A DNA stretch of 64,000 bases. Source: Dioscorea cayenensis subsp. rotundata. Its lineage: Eukaryota > Streptophyta > Magnoliopsida > Dioscoreales > Dioscoreaceae. The DNA lies in NCBI RefSeq assembly GCF_009730915.1, contig NC_052475.1:29573016-29637015 (forward strand), read 5' to 3'. Of this stretch, positions 1 to 20,400 are shown piece after piece. A program made the position numbers and the translations under genes. Numbering within the stretch: position 1 is the stretch's first letter; each line of letters starts with the position of its first letter. Below the pieces are notes generated by a model that saw nothing but the letters and a program-made list of their open reading frames with translations, searched no databases and had not been told where the DNA came from.

Positions 1-457
1 TTAAAGAGCCAAACATAATGAGAATAGTGGTTTTTAGAATTATTCATGGATAAGTTGTCTAACTCCATTTTTGAAAATATATCTCTAAGTTTTAAGCAAA
101 GTGATGTCCTTAATTTGGAATAAGTTATTCTTGTCATAATCTGCAAATAAGAAGTTTAATCTTTGCCTTATTCCCTATCTGAACACTAAACATTGAACAC
201 TTCATTTAATTTATTCCTGGCAAGAGGCTTAATCCTTATGTAATTCCCTACCAAACACTAGTATTATCCCATTTCTGAAACAAGGGCCATACACACTGAA
301 CTATCTTTTATTTCTGTGTTAAGAGCCAAAATGCTTTGTATAAGCTAACACAATATTTTCATTGTTATTAGTTAAATTTTGGAATAAGAGCTAAATTAGA
401 GCAGCTTCTATTTTAATCTCAATCTATACTTGATATAAAGATTGAATTTTTATATAC

Positions 458-2410
458 CTTAGCAACAGCCTTGGGAGGGTATTCATTGTTTAGCTTTGGA
501 TCTACACATTGTTTAACTTTGTCTTCACTTAACCTTGGAGTGGCCTGCAGATTAGTGATTCAATTTCAATCAAGAGATTTGATAAGAATTAAAGAAGGAA
601 TAAGAACTAAAGGGAGTAAAAAGAACTCACCCAAGTTACAAGACTTTGTTGTCCCTTTGGCATTGTATGATCTACTGGTTTTCTTCCTGTTAGAAGCTCC
701 AGAAGAACAACACCAAAACTATACACATCACTTTTCTGTGTTAATTGTCCAGTCATTGCATACCTGAAAATAATTAGATGGATGATAAGCGAAAAGCGAT
801 ATTTAGTTATACATTCTGATGCAAGTTCGGAAATTTAATAGTTTAAAAAATATTACTCTGGTGCATGGTAGCCGAAAGTCCCTAAAACACGCGTTGAATG
901 TAGGCGGGCAGCAGTGTCTGGTGACTGGTTGGTTAGATTAAAATCGGCAATTTTGGGAGCATAATAGTCGAACAAAAGTACATTGCTTGATCTTATATCC
1001 CTGTGAACAATGGAAGGCTCAACTTTCTCATGGAGATACTCAAGACCTCTTGCTGCACCATATGCAATTTTCACTCTCTGATTCCAAGACAGAACAACAC
1101 GAGGCTCAGCATTCTGCACTCCTTTCCTACCTAACAACAATGGCGTATTATGTATTAGGATTAAGGATGAAATACTGAATAGAATTAGCATTTGTTTGAA
1201 AATTAACATAAATACCATGTAATATGTCATGTAATGATCCATTTGAAGCATATTCGTGAATCAATATGCGGTTATCTGCCTCAAGACAGTAGCCAAGTAG
1301 TTCTATGAAATATTCATTGTTGAACCTTGAAACTAAGGATAACTGCAACAATGGTGACAATAATTTCTGACTGGATGAACAAATATTATGCACAAATATA
1401 AGCCTTATCGGCATTGTAAAGCAATGGTGGTAACAAAGAGAAACAGACCTGGGCAACAAAGTCAGGGTCAGGTTCTTGAGAGGCAGAGGGATCTAGCTTC
1501 TTTATTGCAGCAGGTTGTCCTGAACTTAGAACTCCATAAAATACCCTGACCGTAAGATCCTTCACCAATTAAAGCCTTCTGACCAAAGTTATTAGTCATT
1601 CTGTTGAGATCAGCCAATGAAATTGCTGGTATTTCAATAGGTAGAATCTTTTGCACCCCTCGATTTGATCCTTTAGGCTGTTTATTATCATGTCCTATGA
1701 GAGATTGGCAAGTTAGAAACAAGACAACATTTTTGGTCATTCTTCATAATTGCAACCACATGCAAAACGATAATAAATGAACAAGGAGATGAATTTCTGG
1801 CCTTACTCTGTTAGATTTAAAGAAAGATATAGTATAGTAATACTACATTCAAACATGCACTGCTTCTGGATATGGAGATCAAAGATAAGCACATTTATTC
1901 AGCAACTTCCATGTTGAAGTTAAACTCTTTTAACAGTTCAAGCATTCAACAGAAGCTATGTCAGTAGATCACTGTTAGATTTTGACATTGGAAATTTCCA
2001 ACTCTTGGTTGATCTCCTGATGCCAAGATATTCATCAACTCAAAAAATGAAGGTCAAACTTACTTTTGTGTTCTGCTTTTTCCCTGCTTAATTTCACATA
2101 TTACTCCAAAAACTAATCATTCAAATTAAGCAGGGACTTTTTGACTGAAATCTTTGATAATCATTTGTCTCCCCTTTTCATTAATACCAAATTGAAATCA
2201 AGAAATTGTGGCCTAATAACAGCTAATCTAGGAAACATACAAGCAAAAAAACAATCAAAGAAAATGTTCATCAAAATCTCTCACAAAACAAACCCAAGAT
2301 TCCAAATCAATCACACTTTTACCAGAAGGGTTGAGAAATTTCTGAGGCTCTACAAATTGCTTTGCTGGCATGCCATAACTCTCCTCTACATATTCTCCAC
2401 AACACCACAT
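458..2410 (-). CDS. PTI1: PTI1-like protein kinase, 3' end off window, frame broken once
   Basis: Cytoplasmic Ser/Thr kinase of the PTI1 family (receptor-like cytoplasmic kinase VIII). Such kinases act at the plasma membrane downstream of receptor kinases and AGC kinases. Exons read on the minus strand: 2323-2410, 1449-1694, 1216-1342, 857-1130, 631-763 and 458-544, all with GT/AG junctions and consistent phases. The start at 2410 gives MWCC, a Cys pair typical of S-acylated PTI1 N-termini; an in-frame TAG lies upstream and no ATG lies between. Visible motifs: glycine loop ALIGEGSYG, Lys in [52 protein letters not shown] and [17 protein letters not shown]. The last exon (expected LAAVAALCVQYE-like) is not in 1-457, so the gene runs off the left edge. 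Oddity: exon 2 carries one base too many just after SYG (about 1545-1552), which shifts the frame before RVFYGVL. All other exons are intact, so an assembly error and a fresh mutation are both possible. Confidence 0.88.
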
Positions 2411-2803
2411 CTCCACAATGCACCTTCTGCACAAAATCTAACACACAAACATCATGGAACACCAAAAACATACTAAAAGTTTCATCAGCTTTTGATCCAA
2501 AAAAAAAAAAAAATTGCATTTCCAAACTTCATGCATACAAAGAACAGTAAAACTCAGAGAAATTCCAACTTGTTCATCTCTTAAGAAATAAAACAAACAC
2601 CTCATGCACAACAATTGCCATGCCAAAGAATAAAAAAAAGTAACTCAAGAATGGGATTTTTTGCCATCTTACAATCTTGTGATTGATGAGAAGTAAGAAA
2701 TCACTCTCCTTGTTTGATTACCAAAGCACCAAAAGATCAAGTGAGAATTGAATGACGAGAAGAGAAACAGCAGAACAGAAGGCGGGAATGGAGGTTATTC
2801 TAG

Positions 2804-2893
2804 TTATATATTTTTGTGCATGAACCAATAAGGAAACGCCACGTCATCAAAGATAAGAAAAATAAGACAGACGTGCCTCCACGTCCCACGTCC
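2804..2893 (-). promoter_or_regulatory. Promoter of the PTI1-like gene: TATA box and ACGT cluster
   Basis: On the minus strand a TATATAA lies at 2804-2810, about 395 bases before the start codon. This implies a long 5' UTR of roughly 365 bases. Just upstream lie several ACGT cores: CCACGTCATC at 2839-2848 (GATGACGTGG on the coding strand) and a cluster in 2871-2893 with three more. Such motifs are known targets of bZIP factors in stress and hormone responses. Their role here is inferred. Confidence 0.45.
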
Positions 2894-3654
2894 TTGCACG
2901 CTGTTTCATATTTTAACGGACGTGCTAAATTATGACGGATAAATCATTGTACATTACTCATCATTAGAGTTTTTAACAAAAAGTACTCTCAACGTTTCGC
3001 GCAGGTGGTTGTAAATTCTAACACCGTAACACACAATTGTCAATTAAAAAAAAACACAGCTCTAATTTTGTATTTCATTATTTTATGATTTTCTAGTTTT
3101 AAAATATTTTAAATACATGTCAATAGTCTATAAATAATGGTTCAATCCTATTATAGTGTAATGGTTACTCATTTTGATGGTGAGTGGGTAAGCACAGTTC
3201 AAAACTCTGTACTCAATATTACAGTGCTATTCATCATGACCATATTTTTATACAGTGATATTTCTGTGTGTGTCCTCTGTGAAAAAAATTATATTTTTAT
3301 ACCTTTTAAAATGGTATGGTAGAGAGAATTTATCATCGCGGAGTTTTAGTTTCTAATATATCACATTTTAGATGCAAAATGATAGAACTTCATTATTCAT
3401 GAGTTAACTCACCCCATAATAAAATTTTATAAGGTTGTTAAGCTATTGTAAATGGTGTACTTTAATATATGTCAGTCCTTTTGACACTTTTAAGTAGGGG
3501 ACGCTTGTTGCCTATATATATATATATATATAAAAGTTGAGTCCCATAAGAGATACTTCTCCTTCATGCATACCTAAATACATGCATACATACATAAATA
3601 TGATTTTTAATTGAAATAATATGAACATAAGAATAATCCAAATTATGAGAAAAT
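2894..3654. other. AT-rich intergenic stretch, part of a dispersed repeat
   Basis: No gene is visible. Part of 3130-3540 resembles stretches near 17640-17900 and 22140-22440. All share wording such as GTCCTTTT..ACA, GCT.GTTGC.TAT or TTTATCA...TAATATATCA in the same order, so a degenerate dispersed repeat is likely. A short (AT)n run follows at about 3514-3532. Confidence 0.35.
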
Positions 3655-3673
3655 TCATGCATAAGTTTTTGAA
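3655..3673. repeat. Target-site duplication of LINE fragment, left copy
   Basis: The 19-bp sequence tcatgcataagtttttgaa occurs here and again at 4164-4182, bracketing the LINE 3' fragment. The length is typical of L1-type target-primed insertion. Confidence 0.85.
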
Positions 3674-4163
3674 AAGGTGGATAAACCACTTCAATAAAAT
3701 AAAAAGAGAGTACAAAATCACAGCCTCCCCTCACACAGAAGGGGGAAAGGACACCAAACCACTAGCAGTGGTACAAACATCTCAAAACACAAAAACTAAC
3801 AAAAACAATGGAGAACATGCGACAGAAATAAAGGAGGAGAAAAGGGGCCTCCTCCCCACCAAACAGCCCAGAAAGTGGACTACTCCGTCTGCAGTCCCGG
3901 CGCCTCCTCGGCCATAGTAATCTCAAGATCTGTCTCAGAACAGGGTTGCACCTCAGCACGGGAACCCAAGAACTCCAGACTCCTCTGAACACTCCCCATG
4001 GCCTCGTCAAGCTTCCCCTTGTCACCCTCTGCACAGTTATCGTACCAGAACAATAATAAATGATCAATTTTAATAATAAGAATATGCACAAAAATAACAT
4101 TGACACTAAAGATAACATCATTTCTAGCAAGCCAAATAATCCACCCAATAGCCAAAGATAACA
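3674..4163 (-). mobile_element. 5'-truncated LINE, 3' end only
   Basis: About 490 bp of the 3' end of an L1-type non-LTR retrotransposon, read on the minus strand. The minus-strand frame at about 3895-4163 gives IGWIIWLARNDVIF followed by RSLEFLGSRAE. These match the C-terminus of the larger LINE at 29742-31970 (VWSIWFTRNDYIF and RRSLEFVGPRSE). The two elements also share a 3' tail read on the plus strand as aaggtggataaaccac. Perfect 19-bp direct repeats at 3655-3673 and 4164-4182 bound the insertion, so it landed already truncated. The sequence has diverged from the other copy, so they are two lineages of one family. Confidence 0.85.
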
Positions 4164-4182
4164 TCATGCATAAGTTTTTGAA
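4164..4182. repeat. Target-site duplication of LINE fragment, right copy
   Basis: Second copy of tcatgcataagtttttgaa; see the copy at 3655-3673. Confidence 0.85.
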
Positions 4183-4900
4183 TCAAAATAAAATTAAAAC
4201 TAAAGTAAGAAAATGATGATAATGATGTGATGAATGGCACTCAACGTGTTGGCTTTTGATTTTGCTGCCGTGCAAGTTTGGCCAACTTTTTATTTGTTTA
4301 TTTTTATATTTATATTTACAAACACTTTTCACCCCTGATTAATATTCCAAGTTTATCCAAAAAAAAAAATTAATATTTTAATTTCATGCGTTTACGTAAG
4401 AGTTAGACTCATTCAAGAATTAGAAGCCTCCCTACCAAACCTACTTTTCCCCCTTAATTCCCCCTTCTAAGCACTTTCCATGAAACTCTGCATTTTTGAC
4501 CAGATGTATCGACTTGCTTCAAATTACCCAAAATACCCCTTATAGCATCTTTCTACACTTTATTTTCTTTTTAATACTTATTTTAAGATTTGATTCTTCA
4601 AGTTATCAATCATTTTTTTTTATTAATTCTAATTGCATAAAACATTTCTAATGTAATTTATAAAGTTATGAGGCTTTATCATATAATTTGTAGTTTTTGT
4701 CACATAAAACTATATATTCTCTTGATTGACCAATCACTACCAACTTTTTTCTAGAACAAAGCCCCAAGTGCATTTTAGGAAATTTACCTTAACCTTGGCA
4801 TCAAAAACACATTTGATCAAACAACAAGCTTCAAATTCAACCTAAAGAAAATAAAATAAAATAAAAAACTCAAACTTTGACCCTCAAACTTAGATAACTG
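4183..4900. other. AT-rich intergenic stretch
   Basis: No gene, structural RNA or clear repeat seen. It serves as upstream DNA of the small membrane-protein gene at 5059. Confidence 0.4.
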
Positions 4901-4901
4901 C

Positions 4902-4970
4902 TGACGTGGCAGCAACATGTCAAAATGGTCTCAATACACACATACACTATATATATATATATATATAAAG
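4902..4970 (+). promoter_or_regulatory. Core promoter of the small membrane-protein gene
   Basis: TGACGTGGCA at 4902-4911 is a bZIP-type ACGT element. An (AT)n run ending in TATAAAG at 4947-4970 can serve as TATA box. Transcription would start near 4995 and give a 5' UTR of about 60 bases before the ATG at 5059. The spacing fits; function is inferred. Confidence 0.5.
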
Positions 4971-5058
4971 AAGCCAATGGCATGGACAAGAACATATCAT
5001 CAAACAATCTGAAAAATCTCCAAATATATTCAATCAAGAGTACACCCAAAGAAAAACA

Positions 5059-5340
5059 ATGGCTTTTGATCTTAATGTTTTCTCTTCAGGGGGTTTGCAA
5101 GATGTTCTACTTAAAATTGGTGTGTTTGTGCTTGTTCAAGCTCTGGTGTATCTCATTCTCACCAAGTCATCAAACATCTTCTCATCAACGAAAACCATGC
5201 GATCACTTAGTTTCCGTCCGGCGCGATCGGTGAGTGTCCGACGGATGCTTGCTTTGCTCTCCGACCTCCCGCCGGAGCCCTCACCGAAGGTCAACAATTC
5301 TATGGCTTTCGAAATTTCGCCTCGTGATCATGCTGATTGA
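5059..5340 (+). CDS. Small single-pass membrane protein, plant-specific, unknown function
   Basis: Intronless gene of 93 codons. Residues about 14-36 (LQDVLLKIGVFVLVQALVYL and what follows) form one hydrophobic helix. After it come a Ser/Thr-rich stretch, a basic motif RSLSFRPARSVSVRRMLALL (about residues 48-67) and a Pro-rich tail. To my knowledge short plant proteins with one N-terminal helix and a SFRPARSVS.RR motif are common and uncharacterised. The basic, Ser-rich patch next to the helix could be a phosphorylation or lipid-contact site, but that is a guess. The start is supported by the TATA-like run about 90 bases upstream and the good ATG context (aacaATGGCT). The downstream gene (GRIK-type kinase) is convergent. 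Confidence 0.7.
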   Translation: MAFDLNVFSSGGLQDVLLKIGVFVLVQALVYLILTKSSNIFSSTKTMRSLSFRPARSVSVRRMLALLSDLPPEPSPKVNNSMAFEISPRDHAD

Positions 5341-5525
5341 TTTTCATCAAGTTCATCACTAGTGATGATCATATTCAATCAAAACAAACACGTATGTAAA
5401 TAGTTTTGTTTCTTTGCTTTGTTGTGAGAATTATTTTATTTTATTGTGTTATTCGTGAGATTATAATTTAATTATAAAATTCTGCATACATCGAGTTTGA
5501 TATAAATCCCAATTTCTCATTTCAT

Positions 5526-5564
<39 letters not shown>

Positions 5565-5995
5565 TTTTAAATTCAATTAATTAATATAGAATATAAAATT
5601 TCCTCAAAGAACATATGTACACGCTCACACTATGATTATAAATCAATTGAAAGTATTTTTTAAAAATGTTGTTGTATCAACGCCACAACATGTACCTGAA
5701 TGTTTTGCCAGACCATATTGAAAATATATGTAAATATAATTTTGCATAGGGTTATATATGCAACTTCGCACTTTGAAAGGGATGTAGATGCAAATTTCCA
5801 CAAAGTAACTTAAACATGGCTCAGACCTCAATTTTAGAAATGAAGTCTGCAATTACAATTTCTCCCAAAATAAAGATATCTGTTTACATTTCTTAATTGC
5901 ACATGGGAAGGGATTTGGAGAATCTGACAATCAGAAAAATAAAATTGAGAAAGGTTTTAGAACAAAAGATTCCTGTCAATCGATTCGAGAGTGTT
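5341..5995. other. Convergent intergenic stretch with (AT)n array
   Basis: Holds the 3' ends of two convergent genes. A pure (AT)n microsatellite lies at 5528-5562. No other feature seen. Confidence 0.5.
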
Positions 5996-12609
<6,614 letters not shown>

Positions 12610-14160
12610 TAGCTGCCCTCCTCAATTGAAACCAATTAAACTTCAATAAAACAGAAAGATGATATTAAATACACAAACAAAAGTTAACAAAGGTCACTAT
12701 AAAATCATCCGGTATGAATCTAGAAGGCTTCAAAAATAAATAAATAAATAATAGATGAACTGATAACCTTTATGAAAGATGCAAATTAAGAGGAAAGGAA
12801 AAAAATCATATAGAGCTTAAAAAACTCGAACCTCAGGTCAATGTGAGTCCATCAATTCATAAGAAATTGGATCATCCTCAACTTAAAAGACATGTAAAAG
12901 AATACCCAAAAAAATTACATTGAAAAGAAAGCCTGTTATTTGCGCATAAAAATGAGACAGCCAAACAAAACTGAGACAGCTAACTACCAATAGAAAATCC
13001 ATAAAAACTTATATCTAATTAAAAACAAAGGTTTAATTTAAAAGACAATTTTAAATCCAAAAATAGAGGTGAACTTAATCTGATGATAAAAATAGGCAAA
13101 AAAATTGATCATGGTAAATGTGAGCAGTATTACAGCAAAGCTCACAAAAATTATCAGTTGCGAAAATTGGGATGACCAAACCAAATGAAAGACAGCAAAC
13201 AATACAAAATTAAAAGAATAGAGATCAAGACTTTTACAGGTGCAAACAAAGAGATGCTATATTAGATACATAGGGAAACAAGATATACAGATAATTCACA
13301 ACAAACCGCAAGCATTCTAATTTTAGAAACTGTAAAAATAAGAGAAAAGGGGGGACAACGTCAAAGAAAAATCCATAAAATGAGAAGAAAAAAAATTTAT
13401 GGAATGGTGCACAAAAACAAAAAAACAAAAACCATACAAAAGAATTCACCGAACCAGAAAATATAAAAAGAAATCATAAAAAACCATGCCAAAGAGCCAA
13501 AACAAATTGGGAAAATCAAAAGTGACATAGCCAGGATTAAAGCAGAAATCAAGAATTGCAAAAACCATAGATATCAAATCAGAGAGCATGAAAAAGAAAT
13601 TTTATATTGGTTCATCATAAATGTGAAGGCTAAAAATAATAATAACAATAATAAAATAAAGAAAGAATTAGGCAGCATTACATGATCCAAAGATACAGGA
13701 AATTAAGTCAAAAGCATGCGCCAAATGGATAAAAGATCAAATCTTATAGCAGGGAATATCAAAACGAACAGATTCAAATTAGAAAACCCTAGAATCTCAA
13801 GAAAACCAAATAACAACAGAAAAAAAAAACCGATTAGCGAACCAGCAAACCCACCAATACCAAATCCATGAGAATCAATGCCCTAACAAAACTAAAAACA
13901 GGTTGCCGTGGAAAAAAATCAGAACTTTCCGGCCAAAAACAGTGAAAGATTCAAAATAATGGCACAGAACAACAACAAAAACAGATTCAACATGATATAA
14001 AACGAGAATTAAACAGATAACAAAGCATACCTTGGAGACAAAGGAAGGGGAGAGAAGAGGGAGGAGGGATCTCGCTCTATCTTGTCTCTCTCCCTCTTTT
14101 GTTTCTTTGTTTTGTTTCCGTTCGAACGGTCGGGAGTTGGTTCGGTCCCAAACCGGCATC
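12610..14160 (-). other. 5' UTR of the GRIK-type gene with a 1.4-kb leader intron
   Basis: On the minus strand a donor CCAAG|gtatg sits at 14031/14030 and an acceptor gggcag|CTA at 12613/12612, three bases before the ATG. The implied leader exon (14031 up to about 14150) is purine-rich (GAGGGAGAGAGA). A CGGTTC/GGTTC repeat lies at about 14150-14175. Leader introns are frequent in plant regulatory genes. No TATA box is evident. Confidence 0.6.
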
Positions 14161-14199
14161 GGTTCGGTTCGGTTCGGTTTGAACCGGGTGGTTGATTTC

Positions 14200-15134
14200 A
14201 AATGTTAGAAAAATATATCTATAATTTTTTACAATTACAAATTTTCATTTTTTAAACGAAATAACGCATTAAGATCTAAATTAATTGGCTACTATAATTT
14301 ATAACTTGTTAACTTTGTTGTTAAAATGAGTTTGGTTTGGTTCTTTTGTGGATCGAGTTTAATAATTAGTTTTTTTTTGTTTTTGAAAAAAAGTTCAATA
14401 ATAAGTTGAATGCGTGATTTATATCAATATGTCTTTTTGTTGTTTGTACAAACGATAATTGATTAATAAATAATTTTTTGAATCTTAAATAAAATTTATT
14501 ATTATTATTATTATTTATATTTTATAATTTTATATAAGAAAATAATTATTTTTGCTTTAAACAACTTAGTCTATTGACAACGAATCTTTTATTTAAAATG
14601 TTTGCATTTTTGCCGAACATGTGTGTTCAAATCTTACCTCATATAAAGTGAGGGTATAATTATATTAAGGTATTAACTTCATACATGACACTGCCATATT
14701 TATCACATGTTGTCAATATATATATATATATATTTTTTTGTTCCATCACAAGCTTCTCCATGTCATGACAACTTCTCTTTTAATTTTTAAATCAAAGAAT
14801 GGCACCTCATTCATATGCTACGTGTACACACACGAAATAATATTAACCAAGTGATGTTAAATCAATTAATGTTGTTAAAACTAAACTTGCATATTGTATC
14901 TATATTGTATCTATATATGTATCTATATATATATATATATATAAACACTTTATATGGTATTTGTAGAACATATGTAGCGAATTAATTATTTGATTAATTA
15001 TTTATATATATATATATAAACATTGACGAAGATTAATCAAAGAAAGACCATCAAGCTAGCCTCTGGCCTCTTGAATAATACAAAACTAAATCAAATACGT
15101 CACCATTAATATTTTGAAGAAACATTCATGCATG

Positions 15135-15165
<31 letters not shown>

Positions 15166-15229
15166 GAACACTAGATTATACTAGATAAGATAACCAATTA
15201 GTGATCATCATCAGTTTGATGTGACTTGA
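14200..15229. other. AT-rich intergenic stretch
   Basis: No gene seen. Several (AT)n runs (about 14714-14731, 14927-14942, 15004-15018 and 15139-15165). The left edge of peroxidase duplication copy A starts near 15015. Confidence 0.5.
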
Positions 15230-17235
<2,006 letters not shown>

Positions 17236-17258
17236 TTAGGATGGCTCTCATGAGCATA

Positions 17259-17266
17259 TATTTATA
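17259..17266 (-). promoter_or_regulatory. TATA box of peroxidase copy A
   Basis: TATAAATA on the minus strand, 63 bases before the ATG. The sequence and spacing (GACTCTTCTATAAATAT) are conserved in copy B. Confidence 0.75.
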
Positions 17267-17269
17267 GAA

Positions 17270-17362
17270 GAGTCTTATTATGGAGTTTCATAGTATTGAA
17301 AAGTATGCATGCATCCTTCATACCTACTCTCCTTGAGACTTGTTCATCTCTTAATTTTCTTG

Positions 17363-17404
<42 letters not shown>

Positions 17405-20400
17405 ATTAAACAAAACGTATGAAAAATCTATGCTCACTTCGATGACTTCTTCATCTTCTTTTCTTTCTATATATCTTGACTGATGGGCACATGCATATTC
17501 TAGGTAAATAGAAATAAATTTAGTTTGCCTTGACTGACAAGATATACCTATATGATTGCCAAACAACCGTAGAATACTGTACGTGAGTGAGAAGGCGGAG
17601 GATGAAATTCCTCCGCGGTTAATTAGTACGATCGCAACGATGTATAATATATACTATAGTGTTACTATAGAATACTTTATAATACTATATAATGGGTAAT
17701 ATATATATATATATATATATATATAGGAAGGGTCATATTCTATATTATTTCAAAGTTGTAGAGTAAAAGAAATTTATCACTGTGGGGTCATAATCCCTAA
17801 TATATCATAGCAGACATTTGTCATGTGTGTTAATTTATTCTACATAATAAATTTTTAAGTAATCATTAAATCACCCTAATTATTATTTATTACATATATT
17901 ATCATATATATTTATCTCTTTGATAACTTGATTTTGGGATCAATATTGTCACCTTCATCAAAATATAATTTGTTGGATACTTTTCTTATATATTTAAATA
18001 TATTTATTTTGAGACTTGACATCATTAGACCAGATTTTTTGGTTAATAATTGCTTCAACACAGTACACATAAATTTATAAATTTTTATGTGATAAATTAT
18101 TTAAAAATTATATGTAACACCACCATTTTTTTATTTTTTTATTTTGTAGAAAAATAGATAAACAACTGATTTATTGAATGGAAAGACAAAAGTACAAAGA
18201 GTTAAATCCTCTCACCATAATGGATAAACCAATTTTTATTTATCACTGATGCTACTAAAATTTTTGTAAATTTTTTCAAACCAAACAAATACGGCTTTTT
18301 CAAATCAAACCCAACATATTGGTAGCACCTAAAATAATGTAAGTGCTCATTGTGATAACAAAATGTTATTTTCAGCATAATATTATTATTCAAGTCATAG
18401 TTAGGTAATTATTTCCAAAATTCAAAAGAAAAATAAATGCTAAAATTAGGTAAACAACTGAATTGATCAAATCCAATGGTTAGGGCAAAGTCAAGAGAGG
18501 ATTCAATCAAGTTGACAGCTCATATGTTTCTTTAACTCAATAATTAAGGAGCAAAAACATCAGTACAAATAATTGATATCTACTTTGTTTTATTTATCAC
18601 TAAATTAGATATTCATCAACGAAAATAATTGATGTACTTTTCAGTAAATATTGGAAACAGACTTCTACACTCTTCAATAATATGAAATCTCTCTATAAAT
18701 TCAGAATTTTCTTCTCAATTCAATGTGGGTGGGGTCTTTATACTTTCTAACTGCATGCAAAGAGTTGATTTAATCAAAATTTCAAATCAAATATAGTTAT
18801 ATTTCACTATTGATTTACTTAGTTGTTATGAAGCAACTGATCATGCTTGTGTTTGTTGCAATGTGGACTTCCAAGGTGGAAACATGCTAATAATAGTTGT
18901 AAGAAGATACTTTTCTTGGTATTTTATTTACAAGGTTTTATATGTTTATATAGATAATAAAATATAAATTTAGACCTAATTATATATATATATAAAAACT
19001 AAGTTAAGAAAAGAATATTTCAGATAATAATGGCTAAAATATCAAATACGATCGTACATACTAGAATATTTCATTAATAATCATGTCCCAAATATCATTT
19101 AAGATGAGTGTGTGTATATGCCTCACAATTTTTATCTTTCTATAAATCTATAAATAATTGAAAAGTAGTAAATGCCCTTTAGTCTAATAATATTAATCCC
19201 ACTGTAAAATATGTTTTATAAAGATTTTATTATTTAAGGTTCAAAACACATTAGACGTAATGGTGAAAAAATAAAAAATAAAAAATCCCCGAGTGTGGAA
19301 GCATGCCGCGTTGAGTCATTGACACCTGACTTGTCCACTTTGTCAAATACTAATACTAATAATAATAATAATAATAATTAATAGGTTGTGTATAATGTGA
19401 ACTAAATCCATGACAAACTTACTGATAATATGTGTGTAATTAATTTTTTAATTTAAAAACATATATAATATTTCTTTATTATGAATTATATTTAATTAGT
19501 AATCCTAATGTAATTAATGTTGTGTGATAATCATGGTACTAATTAAACCATGAGAGGTTTATTAATTGTTTATTGTGTAGTAGGTTGAAACTAAGAATAT
19601 TGAAGTAAAATATATTTAATTTTGAGAAGTATGAATCGTTTATGATTGATTGATGATGTTAACCAATAATTATTCTAAGACTTATTTTTTATCTGTATTA
19701 TAATCGCCAACATTTTGCTTTCAACTCAATGCATTGCCCCTACTTAAACTAGGATTTCTAAATGTATTAATTGGCTTTAAATCAAATTTAAGTCATTTTA
19801 ATCTTTATTATTATTTTTAGTTTATAGAAAAAAAAAAAAACTAAAAAATGATCACAAACTCATATACAGGTTAAGAATTTTCAATTTTATTTTAGTAAAA
19901 TATACCAAAACTAAATCTTAACATCTATTATTAAATATTTAGTCATTATAATTAAAAAAAAAACACACCATTAGGCTATGAACCATTTTGTGTTACTATA
20001 ATTTTAAATTTAGAAATAAAAAATCAACATTAAAAATGTAAATACTATCACTAAATTTGTTTATAAAAAATGGAGCTCTTTAACAAATAGCATCCGGGCA
20101 ACCTCTTTTTTTTCCCAACATAATATTTTATCAACTTCCACGTACATGTGTTAGGTCATGAGATATCTGCTTACATGAGAGACTAGAGCTAGCATTTTGA
20201 TCAATAAATTTAGCACATTATGAGCTTGATTAGTGATTAAACTATTTTAACAAATAAAACATTATTTACTATTTATCATTTCCATTAAAATATTATTCCT
20301 CAATAAGTTTTAGTATAAAATGGTCACATTTTTTGACTAATAGATAACAAGCTGCCTCCATTTAAAAGATTATTAAAAAATAGACAAGTATGAAGATGCA

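Noticed and set aside
1-457. Search for the last PTI1-like exon
   Set aside because: No sequence like LAAVAALCVQYE is seen on the minus strand, so the exon must lie beyond the left edge.
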